Positions 53,521-61,999 of a DNA stretch of 64,000 bases are shown here, in pieces. The number at the start of each line of letters is the position of its first letter. Positions within the stretch are counted from its first letter, which is position 1. Both the position numbers and the translations under genes were made by a program. The notes beneath the pieces were generated by a model. The model did not search any database and had not been told where the DNA came from. It saw only the letters and a program-made list of their open reading frames with translations. The DNA lies in assembly GCF_018336155.1 (NCBI RefSeq), contig NZ_JAGYHF010000010.1, positions 124,001 through 188,000 on the forward strand, in the 5' to 3' direction. The stretch is from Pseudomonas rustica (GTDB lineage: Bacteria; Pseudomonadota; Gammaproteobacteria; Pseudomonadales; Pseudomonadaceae).

Positions 53521-54735
53521 ATGACCGACCCCGCAAGCGCCGATTTCACTCGCGTTGACCGCGCCGTCCGCTCGGACAAATTGCCTTATGCCGCGTTGCT
53601 GGCGTTCGCCATGACCGGTTTCATCGCCATCCTCACCGAAACCCTGCCAGCCGGCCTGCTGCCGCAAATCGGCGCCGGGCTCAATGTCAGCGAGGTGCTC
53701 GCCGGGCAACTGGTGACGCTGTACGCGCTGGGCTCGATTGTCGCGGCGATTCCGCTGACCGTCGCCACGCGCGGCTGGCCTCGGCGACGGGTGCTGTTGA
53801 TGACCGTCGGCGGTTTTCTGGTGTTCAACACCGTCACTACGTTTTCCAGCCATTACGGCCTGACCCTCGCGTCGCGGTTTCTCGCCGGCATGGCGGCGGG
53901 GCTGTCGTGGGGGATCATGGCCGGCTATGCGCGCGGCATCGTGCCGGTGCATCAACAGGGCCGAGCGCTGGCGATTGCCATGCTCGGTACGCCGGTGGCG
54001 CTGTCGCTGGGTACGCCAGCGGGAACATGGCTGGGTAATCTGATTGGCTGGCGTGCTTCGTTCGGGATCATGTCGGCGCTGGCCCTGGTGCTGGCGGCGT
54101 GGATTGTGATCGCGGTGCCGGATCGTCCGGGGCAAACCAGCGAAGAACGCCTGCCGCTGCTCGAATCGTTGCGTCTGCCGGGTGTGCGACCGGTGCTGTT
54201 CGTGGTGCTGACGTGGATGCTCGGGCACAACATTCTCTACACCTACATAGCGCCGTTTCTGATGCAGGCCGGGCTGGCCGAACGGGTTGATCTGGTGTTG
54301 CTGGTGTTTGGCCTGTGCTCGCTGGTGGGCATCTGGATCATCGGCATGCTGGTCGATCGCTGGTTGCGTTGGCTGACGTTGATCAGCCTTGCGGTGTTTG
54401 CCGTGACCGCGCTGGTGTTGGCGCTGCTGGCGCCGTCACCGTGGCTGATTTACACGTGCATGGCGGTGTGGGGCTTGTCCTTTGGCGGCTCGGCGACGTT
54501 GCTGCTGACCGCGGCGGCGGACTCGGCGGGCGATCACGTCGACGTGGTGCAAGCGATGCTGACCACGTCGTGGAACGTGGCGATTGCCGGCGGCGGCTTG
54601 TTTGGTGGCTTGCTGCTGGATCGAGCGGGGGCGATGTCGTTTCCGTGGGCGCTGCTGATTCTCTCGCTGATTGCGCTCGCCACCGTTTGGATCAACAGCA
54701 ACCACAGCTTCAAACCGGGCCGCCGCCAGCACTGA
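53521..54735 (+). CDS. MFS transporter, DHA1 (AraJ/PbuE-like) family
   Basis: A 404-residue protein with 12 hydrophobic segments. The first helix holds FAMTGFIAILTETLPAGLLP, the pattern of sugar-efflux/purine-efflux DHA1 members. The cytoplasmic loop 2-3 motif is degenerate (TRGWPRRRVLL). SRFLAGMAAGLSWGIMAGYA and LGTPVALSLGTPAGTWLG are typical motif C-like segments. Probable proton-driven export of a small molecule from the cytoplasm. AAAGGGAG precedes the ATG. A dyad upstream suggests repressor control. Confidence 0.88.
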   Translation: MTDPASADFTRVDRAVRSDKLPYAALLAFAMTGFIAILTETLPAGLLPQIGAGLNVSEVLAGQLVTLYALGSIVAAIPLTVATRGWPRRRVLLMTVGGFLVFNTVTTFSSHYGLTLASRFLAGMAAGLSWGIMAGYARGIVPVHQQGRALAIAMLGTPVALSLGTPAGTWLGNLIGWRASFGIMSALALVLAAWIVIAVPDRPGQTSEERLPLLESLRLPGVRPVLFVVLTWMLGHNILYTYIAPFLMQAGLAERVDLVLLVFGLCSLVGIWIIGMLVDRWLRWLTLISLAVFAVTALVLALLAPSPWLIYTCMAVWGLSFGGSATLLLTAAADSAGDHVDVVQAMLTTSWNVAIAGGGLFGGLLLDRAGAMSFPWALLILSLIALATVWINSNHSFKPGRRQH

Positions 54736-54746
54736 CAACGCAGTCT

Positions 54747-54836
54747 CTCTGTAGGAGCTGCCGCAGGCTGCGATCTTTTGATGTGCGGTATTGAAAAACA
54801 AGATCAAAAGATCGCAGCCTGCGGCAGCTCCTACAG
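54747..54836. repeat. REP pair, family A (GCCGCAGGCTG variant)
   Basis: Both arms carry the same change (GCCGCAGGC/GCCTGCGGC), so pairing is conserved. Confidence 0.9.
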
Positions 54837-54946
54837 GGGGAATGGTGGGTTGCGGTATAACGATAGACCGCATTGATATATGTGGTTATAAGAAAAATCG
54901 CTATGCTGCGGGCCAGATTTTTCCTGTCGTTTTTGTGGACGGTTTA

Positions 54947-55732
54947 ATGGAATTGGCAAATTTCGGCCTGGTGATTGCCGGGCTGGTGGTGGGGTTTATC
55001 GTCGGCATGACCGGTGTCGGCGGCGGTTCGTTGATGACGCCGATCCTGCTGTGGTTCGGCATCAACCCGGCAACAGCGGTGGGCACTGACCTGTTGTACG
55101 CCGCCATTACCAAATCCAGCGGCGTGCTGGTGCACAAAAAGAACAAGAACATTGACTGGGCCATCACCGGCTGGCTGACCCTCGGCAGCGTGCCGGCGGT
55201 GGCGATGACCTTGTGGTTCCTCAGCACCCTGCACACCGCGCCGGATGCGATGAACGCCATCATCAAACAAGCCTTGGGCTTTGTGTTGTTCGCCACCGCG
55301 CTGGCGATCTTCTTCAAAAAACGCCTGCTCGCATTCGCCCACAAACGCGCCGGCGGCAACTACAACCCGAGCGGTTCGCGCCTGAACGTGTTGACCGTGA
55401 TCACCGGTCTGATCCTCGGCACCATGGTTGCGCTGACCTCGATTGGCGCGGGTGCGCTCGGCACCGTGGCGCTGTTCATTCTTTACCCGCTGCTGCCAAC
55501 CCGTCGTCTGGTCGGCACCGAAATCGCCCACGCCGTTCCGCTGACATTGGTGGCGGGCCTCGGTCACGCGAGCATGGGCAACATGGATTGGGGTGTGTTG
55601 GGCTTTCTGCTGATCGGCTCGTTGCCGGGCATCTGGCTCGGCAGCCACCTGACCGGACGCATTTCCGACGAAGTCCTGCGCCCGTGCCTGGCGACGATGC
55701 TGGTGTTGATCGGCTACAAGCTGGCGTTCTGA
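54947..55732 (+). CDS. TauE/SafE-family sulfite/anion permease
   Basis: A 261-residue membrane protein with about eight hydrophobic segments. Two inverted-topology halves begin VGFIVGMTGVGGGSLMTPIL and ILGTMVALTSIGAGALG, the repeat signature of TauE/SafE. Family members export sulfite, sulfoacetate or other anions. No sulfur gene is adjacent, so the substrate is open. The ATG at 54947 (MELANFG) lines up with the first helix; longer starts would translate a REP. Confidence 0.9.
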   Translation: MELANFGLVIAGLVVGFIVGMTGVGGGSLMTPILLWFGINPATAVGTDLLYAAITKSSGVLVHKKNKNIDWAITGWLTLGSVPAVAMTLWFLSTLHTAPDAMNAIIKQALGFVLFATALAIFFKKRLLAFAHKRAGGNYNPSGSRLNVLTVITGLILGTMVALTSIGAGALGTVALFILYPLLPTRRLVGTEIAHAVPLTLVAGLGHASMGNMDWGVLGFLLIGSLPGIWLGSHLTGRISDEVLRPCLATMLVLIGYKLAF

Positions 55733-55780
55733 TCAACCCGATTTTTGGAATGGAACAAAATTGTGGTGAAAGTCACTTAC

Positions 55781-55914
55781 CTGTGGCGAGGGGATTTATC
55801 CCCGTTGGGCTGCGAAGCGGCCCCATTCGGTCTCCCGCATTTTTGCTGATACACCGCATGTGCTGGTTTTACGACTGCTTCGCAGCCGAACGGGGATAAA
55901 TCCCCTCGCCACAG
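55781..55914. repeat. REP pair, family C
   Basis: CTGTGGCGAGGGGATTTATC and GATAAATCCCCTCGCCACAG, directly followed by the next element. Confidence 0.9.
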
Positions 55915-55957
55915 AAACCCCGCTAACCACAAGTTTTTGTGCTGCTGAATATCCCTT

Positions 55958-56042
55958 TGTAGGAGCTGCCGAAGGCTGCGATCTTTTGATCTTGATCCTA
56001 AAAAAAAAGATCAAAAGATCGCAGCCTTCGGCAGCTCCTACA
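55958..56042. repeat. REP pair, family A
   Basis: The loop contains nine A in a row. Together with the preceding family C pair it fills the convergent gap 55733-56047. Confidence 0.9.
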
Positions 56043-56047
56043 GGTTT

Positions 56048-56518
56048 TTATGACGGGTTTTGAATGGTGTATTTCATCACCGTCACCGGCAATTCCTCGT
56101 ACACCATTTCCTCAATCACCTCCCATCCCAACCGTGCATACAGCGATTGCGCGGCATCGGTGTACAGATACAACTCCTTCACCCCCAGCGCCGCCGCTTC
56201 TGCAACCACACGGTTAACCAGTTGCGAAGCGATCCCGCGCCCGCGTTCTTCAGCTTTCACATAAACCCCGGCCAGCCAGGGCGTCAGGTTCGGGCGCAGC
56301 TTCAGATCGTTTTCAATCAGCAACGCGCCGCCGAGCAAGCGCGAACCTTCAAGCGCCACCACAACGCTGGGGATCGCGCCTTTGCCGCAGGATTCGCGCA
56401 TGTGTTCAACACGATCCTGGACAGTCTGGCCCGGGCGAAACTCGCCCCACTCCTGGAAGTTGAGCGTGGCCAGTTCTTCAATCAATTCGGCGTGATCGCA
56501 CAGGTAATCAATGTGCAT
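56048..56518 (-). CDS. GNAT-family N-acetyltransferase
   Basis: A 156-residue enzyme. LTPWLAGVYVKAEERGRGIA is motif A, with the acetyl-CoA pyrophosphate loop EERGRGIAS, followed by LVNRVVAEAAALGVKELYLYTD and AQSLYARLGWEVIEE (motif B). Known family chemistry is acetyl transfer from acetyl-CoA to an amine. I chose the ATG at 56518 because GGAG lies nine bases upstream; an ATG five codons earlier (56533) has no ribosome site. The substrate is unknown. Confidence 0.87.
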   Translation of the reverse strand: MHIDYLCDHAELIEELATLNFQEWGEFRPGQTVQDRVEHMRESCGKGAIPSVVVALEGSRLLGGALLIENDLKLRPNLTPWLAGVYVKAEERGRGIASQLVNRVVAEAAALGVKELYLYTDAAQSLYARLGWEVIEEMVYEELPVTVMKYTIQNPS

Positions 56519-56726
56519 GCGGGTGAACTCCATTTCGGTGGTTGATCCAACACCCTAATGCGGTCATAAAAGGTAATCAAATCTGCCTTGCGATCGTGTC
56601 TGTGATGTTGCGCAATGTCGGCCCTGACCTAAGCTTCTGACAAGGCGACACCTATTTGCCAGATAGCCCCGGAACAATCGCCACGATGCGCAATCATTAG
56701 AGCGTGGATATTAAAAGGAGATGCGC

Positions 56727-57293
56727 ATGCTCATCAGGTCACTGACCCTGACACTCTTGCTGGCGATTGCCGGCCCTCTGTTCGCCGCTGACAACGATTC
56801 GCCGATTGCCGGCGACATGGGCCGCGCCCGACCGCTGATCGTGATCGCACAAAGCACCGTTGACCCCGTGTGGGTCGGCCTGAAAAAGTCGCTCGACGAT
56901 CCTGCCAACAAAAAAGGCGTCGCCGATCGCAACATCAAGGTTTACACGATCCTCAACATGTCCGGCCAGCTCGATGGCAAAGACCTCGGCCAGCAGGACA
57001 CCATGGCGCTGCTGCGCTCGCTGAAGCTGGGCGCTGGCGCGTATCCGAAAGTGTTCCTGGTGGGCAAGGACGGCGAGACCAAACTGTCGGCGTCGGGGGA
57101 TGAAGCGAAAGCGGTGGATTTGAAGAAAATTTTCGACACCATTGATGCCTTGCCGGCGACCGAGAAAGACATCGCGCCACCGTCCGTGGCAACCACACCG
57201 GCAGCCGCAGAACCGGCCGCAAAAGGTGCAAAAGGCACCAAGCCGGCCAAGCCTGCAAAACCCACCAAGCCACCGGAAATGCCGGATGACTAA
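56727..57293 (+). CDS. Exported DUF4174-like protein with Ala/Pro/Lys tail
   Basis: A 188-residue protein. A signal peptide (LIRSLTLTLLLAIAGPLFA) is followed by a thioredoxin-like domain (RARPLIVIAQSTVDPVW, then FLVGKDGETKLSASGDEA) of the DUF4174 type, without redox cysteines. Residues from about 140 are a low-complexity tail with KPAKPAKPTKPP. AAGGAG immediately abuts an ATG at 56721 but is six bases from the next at 56727, which is therefore preferred. Function unknown. Confidence 0.75.
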   Translation: MLIRSLTLTLLLAIAGPLFAADNDSPIAGDMGRARPLIVIAQSTVDPVWVGLKKSLDDPANKKGVADRNIKVYTILNMSGQLDGKDLGQQDTMALLRSLKLGAGAYPKVFLVGKDGETKLSASGDEAKAVDLKKIFDTIDALPATEKDIAPPSVATTPAAAEPAAKGAKGTKPAKPAKPTKPPEMPDD

Positions 57294-57314
57294 CTAAAGT
57301 CAACGCAAATCCCC

Positions 57315-57406
57315 CTGTAGGAGTGAGCCTGCTCGCGATAGCGGCATGTCAGTTGATACATGTGTTGACTGATACACCGCTATCGCGAGCAGGCTCACTC
57401 CTACAG
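57315..57406. repeat. REP pair, family B variant
   Basis: CTGTAGGAGTGAGCCTGCTC and GAGCAGGCTCACTCCTACAG with a TATCGCGAGC core; paired substitutions again. Confidence 0.9.
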
Positions 57407-57408
57407 TT

Positions 57409-60400
57409 TTAAGCTGCGTGTTCTTGTAATGCTGTCTGCAAGCGCTTCATCTCTTGCACGAACCCCTCATACAATCGATGCGCCTCCTGCTGAGTCGTGC
57501 TCGACTTGCACTCCACCTCCAGTTGCTCACATGCCGCAATCAACGGCGTCGCATGAATAATCCGCGCACTCCCGAGAATCTTGTGGCAACGCCGCGCCAT
57601 GCCTTCAAAATCCCCCGCCGCAAATAGTGCTTCCATCGCCTCGACATCCTGCTGATTGGTGCGTAACACCGTCTCCAGCAATTGCCGGGTCAGCCCCGGA
57701 TCGCCAGCGGTAATGTCGCTGACCTTGGACGGATCAAAACACGCCGCGCTAGCCTGACGTTCACGTTCGGATTCACGCAGATAACGCTCCAGGGCACTGC
57801 GTGTCAGCGGTTTGAACAGGCAGGCGTTCATGCCCGCGTCGAGACAGCGGCGGGTTTCCTCAGGCTGCGCATTGGCGGTCAGCCCCAGCACATGAGTCGG
57901 CGTGCGCCCCTCGGCGGCTTCGATGGCGCGCAACTGGCGGGTCATTTTGTCGCCATTGAGCAGCGGCATATTGCAGTCGGTGATCAGATAATCGAAAGAT
58001 TCTTCGCTCCACAGGCGCAACCCTTCGAGACCGTTTTCGGCGCAGGCCACGCGCATCCCCAGCGATTCCAGTTGCCGCTGCAGCACCACCCGATTGAATT
58101 CGTGATCCTCGACAATCAGCACATGCCGCGACGGCAGCGGTGGCAGATCTTCAGCCGCCATCGTCGGCAGGGTTTGTGTCTCGGTGTGCAATCGGGTGCT
58201 CAGGTTGAGGGTAAAGCACGAGCCGAGCCCCGGCTCGCTTTCGCAGGTCAGTTGCCCACCCATCAACTCGGTCAATTGCTGACAGATCGACAACCCCAGC
58301 CCCGTGCCAATCTGTGTTTCGCTCTGGCCGTCAGCGAATTGGGTGTACGGCTGAAACAAGCGCTGGCGCTGTGGCTCGTCCATGCCGATGCCACTGTCGC
58401 GCACCGCCAGGTGCAATTGCACCAGATCGCGGTGAGTCAGCAGGCTCAGCTCAACGCTGACCGTGCCTTGGGCGGTGAACTTGATCGCGTTGCTCAGCAG
58501 GTTGGAAAGAATCTGCCGAAAGCGCAGCGAATCCAGTTCCACCGCTTGATCGGCATCGTCGGTGATCAAGGTCAGTTCGATGTTTTTCTGCTGCGCGAGG
58601 CTGGCGAACGCCTGCACCACGGTGCGCGCCAGACGCTCGGGATAGCAGCGGCTGCTGCGCAATTCGAACTGGCCGGCTTCAAGTTTGGTCAGGTCGAGAA
58701 TCTCGCCGATCAATTCCATCATGCCGCCGGCCGACTTCTGCGCGATGTCGATCAACTCGCCATCGCCGGTGCGCTCGGGATGACGATTGCGCAGCAGTTC
58801 GAGCACGCCGATCAACGCGCTCATCGGCGTGCGGATCTCGTGGCTCATCACCGCCAGAAAATGGCTTTTGCCACGGTTCGCCGCCTCGGCTTGATGTTTG
58901 GCGGCGAGCAAGGCGTGTTGCAGATGCTGTTGTTCGGTCAGGTCGATCCAGCCGCCAATCACACCGGTCATTTTGCCGTCGGAGTCGCGGTAGGGCAGGG
59001 CCCAGTGGTAGATGTGGAAGGTGTGGCCCTTGACCGAGAGCGGGAAATTGTCGAACGACGGCTCGCCGCTTTCCAGGGTGGCGCGGTGGATGCGTTTGTA
59101 GTTGTGGGCGTTATCCAGCGGCAGCACGTTGGCCTCGATCAGGCCTTTGTGCAGCACCTGCTCAAGCTCCACGCCCATCACCTGCAAATAAGCGCGGTTG
59201 CAAGTGAGCAGCAGGCCTTTGCGGTCGCGCACGTAAATCGGGTGCGGCGTGCCATCGACCAACGCCTTCATAAACAGCAACTGATCGCTCAAGGCTTTTT
59301 GCGCTTTGAGACGCTCGGCGATTTGCCGGCGCAGGCCGAGGTTCCATGCGATAAAACCGAGCAAAACGGCCACCAGCACCATCGCCGCACGCAGAATCCA
59401 GCGCTTGTATGTGCTCCAGCCGTCCTCGCCGTTTTGCGGGTTTTGCCAGCGATTGGCCAAATCGCTGAACTCGCCGGGAGCGATGTCGAGCATGGCTTTG
59501 TCGAGGATCGAAATCAGCGTGGCGTTGTGTTTGCCGGTGGCGAAAGTGATCAGCGCCGGTTGGGTGCCGAGCACCGAGTCGATTTGCAGGCGTCCACGAA
59601 AGTAGCGATCAATCAGATAAGCCGCGCCCATCTGCGGCTGAATCACACCCTCGACCTGGCCCTCGGCGAGCAGTTCGTAAGTCTCGATCGACGTATCGAC
59701 TTCGACTGCGCGCAACTCCGGCCATTCCCGCGCCAGCCAATGCGCGGCTTCCGAGCCCTTGATGATTGCTACCGGCCGGCCTTTCAGACCGCTCATGCCC
59801 TCGCGGTTGGGCTTGACCCGTGTAACCAGTACAAACGGATTGACCACGTAGGCGCGGGAGAACTTCAGATCCTTGTGCCGGCGCTCGCTGTAAGTCAGCG
59901 CCGCGATCAGGCTGGGTGGATCGCGTTGCGCACGACGGGTCATGGCGTCCATCGAAGTGATTTTCTTCGGCTGAAACGCGAGGCCCGTGCGGTCGTTGAT
60001 CAGCTCGAGCAAATCGGCGGACATGCCGCGCATTTCGCCTTCGGTATCGAAGAAGCTGAACGGCGAATACATGTCGTTGGCCAGCACCTCGACAATTGGA
60101 TGGTCCTTGATCCACTGCTGTTCGACCGGCGTCAGTTGCAGACGGCCGTAACCGAGTTTCGGGTTGGAACCGATGCCCCAGCGCCGGGCGATTTGCGCGC
60201 GTTCCGCCGGAGAGATTTTTGCCAGAACGTTGTTGAACAGGTTGAGCAACTGCGCGTCTTCGCGCTGCATGGCGAAGCTGAAACCCAGGCCTTCGGAGTC
60301 GCGCTGAATGGTCTGTTTGAGGCTCTGCTGGTAACTGCGTTCGAGCAGGTATTGCGCGGAAATCGCGTCGGTCAGCAGCACCTTGTTTTCGCCATAAGCC

Positions 60401-60987
60401 ACCAGGCCGAGGCCGTAGGGTGTCGACTCGACCGCCTCACGGGGATGATCGGGAAACAGCGCGGCGACGCGACCCGGGATCATCCAGTCCGAATCGAAGA
60501 GAACGGTGGTGTCCTTGGGCAGCTGATTGTTCGCCCAGTGGGTGCCGAAACGACTGACCAGCACCGCTTGATCGTACGCATAGGCCGCACTCATGCGCAG
60601 TTCGCTGTACTGGTTTTCCAGATGATTGATGCGTGGCACCACATCGATGTCGCCACGTTGCAGGGCGGCAAGCGCCTCGGCCTGATTGGCGAACCGTTCG
60701 ATCTGTACCCGCAGGCCCAAGGTGCGAGCGATGATGTCGAGGTAATCGGCGGACAGACCTTGGTATTCACCACCGTCGGCGGTGATGTCGAGCGGAGGGC
60801 GATCCGGCAGATAGACCCCGGCGCGCAACACGGCTTTTTGCGTCAAAAAATGCCGTTGCGTGCTGCTCAGGGGCAGGGTTTGTTGATTGCTGGTCGCGCG
60901 GCTGAGCAGGCTCAGCGTGTCGGCCTGAGCGTTGAGTGCCAGCCAGCCGAGGCAGAGAACAGCGAGCAGTTGTCTGAACCGGTTCAT
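57409..60987 (-). CDS. BvgS/EvgS-like hybrid sensor kinase
   Basis: A 1192-residue unorthodox kinase. Order: signal peptide (LLAVLCLGWLALNAQA), two periplasmic Venus-flytrap (SBP_bac_3) domains (about 50-275 and 295-520), a membrane helix (about 530-552), PAS (about 575-690), dimerisation domain with His716 in MSHEIRTPM, ATPase domain with GTGLGLSICQQL, a receiver with Asp1004 in ITDCNMP, and a phosphotransfer domain with His1135 in RRCHKILGS. The phosphorelay is complete. Each family flytrap may bind a small ligand that modulates activity. The response regulator gene lies three bases upstream in the same operon. Confidence 0.94.
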   Translation of the reverse strand: MNRFRQLLAVLCLGWLALNAQADTLSLLSRATSNQQTLPLSSTQRHFLTQKAVLRAGVYLPDRPPLDITADGGEYQGLSADYLDIIARTLGLRVQIERFANQAEALAALQRGDIDVVPRINHLENQYSELRMSAAYAYDQAVLVSRFGTHWANNQLPKDTTVLFDSDWMIPGRVAALFPDHPREAVESTPYGLGLVAYGENKVLLTDAISAQYLLERSYQQSLKQTIQRDSEGLGFSFAMQREDAQLLNLFNNVLAKISPAERAQIARRWGIGSNPKLGYGRLQLTPVEQQWIKDHPIVEVLANDMYSPFSFFDTEGEMRGMSADLLELINDRTGLAFQPKKITSMDAMTRRAQRDPPSLIAALTYSERRHKDLKFSRAYVVNPFVLVTRVKPNREGMSGLKGRPVAIIKGSEAAHWLAREWPELRAVEVDTSIETYELLAEGQVEGVIQPQMGAAYLIDRYFRGRLQIDSVLGTQPALITFATGKHNATLISILDKAMLDIAPGEFSDLANRWQNPQNGEDGWSTYKRWILRAAMVLVAVLLGFIAWNLGLRRQIAERLKAQKALSDQLLFMKALVDGTPHPIYVRDRKGLLLTCNRAYLQVMGVELEQVLHKGLIEANVLPLDNAHNYKRIHRATLESGEPSFDNFPLSVKGHTFHIYHWALPYRDSDGKMTGVIGGWIDLTEQQHLQHALLAAKHQAEAANRGKSHFLAVMSHEIRTPMSALIGVLELLRNRHPERTGDGELIDIAQKSAGGMMELIGEILDLTKLEAGQFELRSSRCYPERLARTVVQAFASLAQQKNIELTLITDDADQAVELDSLRFRQILSNLLSNAIKFTAQGTVSVELSLLTHRDLVQLHLAVRDSGIGMDEPQRQRLFQPYTQFADGQSETQIGTGLGLSICQQLTELMGGQLTCESEPGLGSCFTLNLSTRLHTETQTLPTMAAEDLPPLPSRHVLIVEDHEFNRVVLQRQLESLGMRVACAENGLEGLRLWSEESFDYLITDCNMPLLNGDKMTRQLRAIEAAEGRTPTHVLGLTANAQPEETRRCLDAGMNACLFKPLTRSALERYLRESERERQASAACFDPSKVSDITAGDPGLTRQLLETVLRTNQQDVEAMEALFAAGDFEGMARRCHKILGSARIIHATPLIAACEQLEVECKSSTTQQEAHRLYEGFVQEMKRLQTALQEHAA

Positions 60988-60990
60988 CGC

Positions 60991-61614
60991 TCAGACCAGA
61001 TGATTGCGTTTGGCGAACTCGACCAGATCAAGCAGCGTGTGGGTGTCGAGTTTTTGCATCAGGCGGGTCTTGTAGGTGCTGATGGTTTTGTTGCTGAGCA
61101 GCATGTCGTTGGCGATCTGCATGTTGGTCTTACCCTGCGCCAGACCGTGCAAGACTTTGAGCTCGCGGCGGGTGATGGTGTCGATGCGCTTGGCGTCGTC
61201 CTGGGTGTATTCACTGTGATTGACCGAATCCAGCGTCCCCGGCGGAAACCAGCGTTCGCCATTGGCCACGGCTTTCAGTGCGGTGAGAATCTCCCTCGGA
61301 TCATCGCCCTTCGACAGATAACCCGCCGCCCCGGCGCGCAGGCATTGCGTGGCGTAGGCCATACTTTTCAAACCGGTGTGTACCAGCACGTGCGCCGTAC
61401 TGCCGCCGATGCGCAAACGGTCGATCACCGCCATGCCGTCGAGTTGCGGAATGTCCAGATCCAGCACAATCGCATCGGGCTGCAGCTCGAACGCCTTGCT
61501 CAAGGCATCGACGCCGTTGTCGCATTCAGCCACCACGACATGGCCCTCGCGCGCGAGAATCATCGCGATTGCCATGCGCACCACAGCGTGATCATCGACC
61601 AGCAGCACTTTCAT
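60991..61614 (-). CDS. NarL/BvgA-like response regulator
   Basis: A 207-residue regulator. The receiver (1-120) has Asp7-Asp8, the phosphoacceptor Asp52 in VLDLDIP and Lys102 in YLSKGDD. The LuxR-type helix-turn-helix (about 140-205) reads LTRREL-like TITRRELKVLHGLAQGKTNM followed by IANDMLLSNKTISTYK. It is the first gene of a two-gene operon with the hybrid kinase, the arrangement seen for BvgAS and EvgAS. Target genes are unknown. Confidence 0.94.
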   Translation of the reverse strand: MKVLLVDDHAVVRMAIAMILAREGHVVVAECDNGVDALSKAFELQPDAIVLDLDIPQLDGMAVIDRLRIGGSTAHVLVHTGLKSMAYATQCLRAGAAGYLSKGDDPREILTALKAVANGERWFPPGTLDSVNHSEYTQDDAKRIDTITRRELKVLHGLAQGKTNMQIANDMLLSNKTISTYKTRLMQKLDTHTLLDLVEFAKRNHLV

Positions 61615-61758
61615 CGATCAGTCCTCAAGCCCGGTTTCAGCATAGCCCGCACGCCGGGAAGAGCACGGCGCGGGCGCGACCGCGAAAAAAGAGCGCGATG
61701 CTACTTGGTTTGAGGGGGGATGCAAGAAAAGAGGGTAGTCACGGGCTACCCCAACCTC

Positions 61759-61891
61759 CTGTGGCGAGGGGATTCATCCCCGTTCGGCTGCGCAGCAGTC
61801 GCAAAACCATTGCATGCGGTGTGTCAGTAGAAATGCAGGGTATGGATGGGGCCGCTGCGCAGCCCAACGGGGATAAATCCCCTCGCCACAG
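61759..61891. repeat. REP pair, family C
   Basis: Left arm has one change (GGGGATTCATCC). It lies in the 385-base gap 61615-61999 upstream of the regulator operon. Confidence 0.9.
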
Positions 61892-61973
61892 GGGATTAGT
61901 GTCACTAGGGGATCAGTGTCACCAGGGATCGGTTTCACAGGGGATCAGTGTCACTAGGGATTAGTGTCACTAA
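61891..61973. repeat. Minisatellite of about five 16-17-bp units
   Basis: Variants of GGGGATCAGTGTCACTA follow one another (ATTAGTGTCACTA, ATCAGTGTCACCA, ATCGGTTTCACA, ATCAGTGTCACTA, ATTAGTGTCACTA), beginning at the right end of the REP pair and stopping 27 bases short of ampC. Confidence 0.8.
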
Positions 61974-61999
61974 AGGGACCACAGGTTTGGTGCCTGCCT

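Noticed and set aside
57682..61713. Plus-strand open frame of 1343 codons opposite the hybrid kinase.
   Set aside because: It is the complement of high-GC third-position coding. The kinase has complete conserved motifs throughout, so the opposite frame is a shadow.
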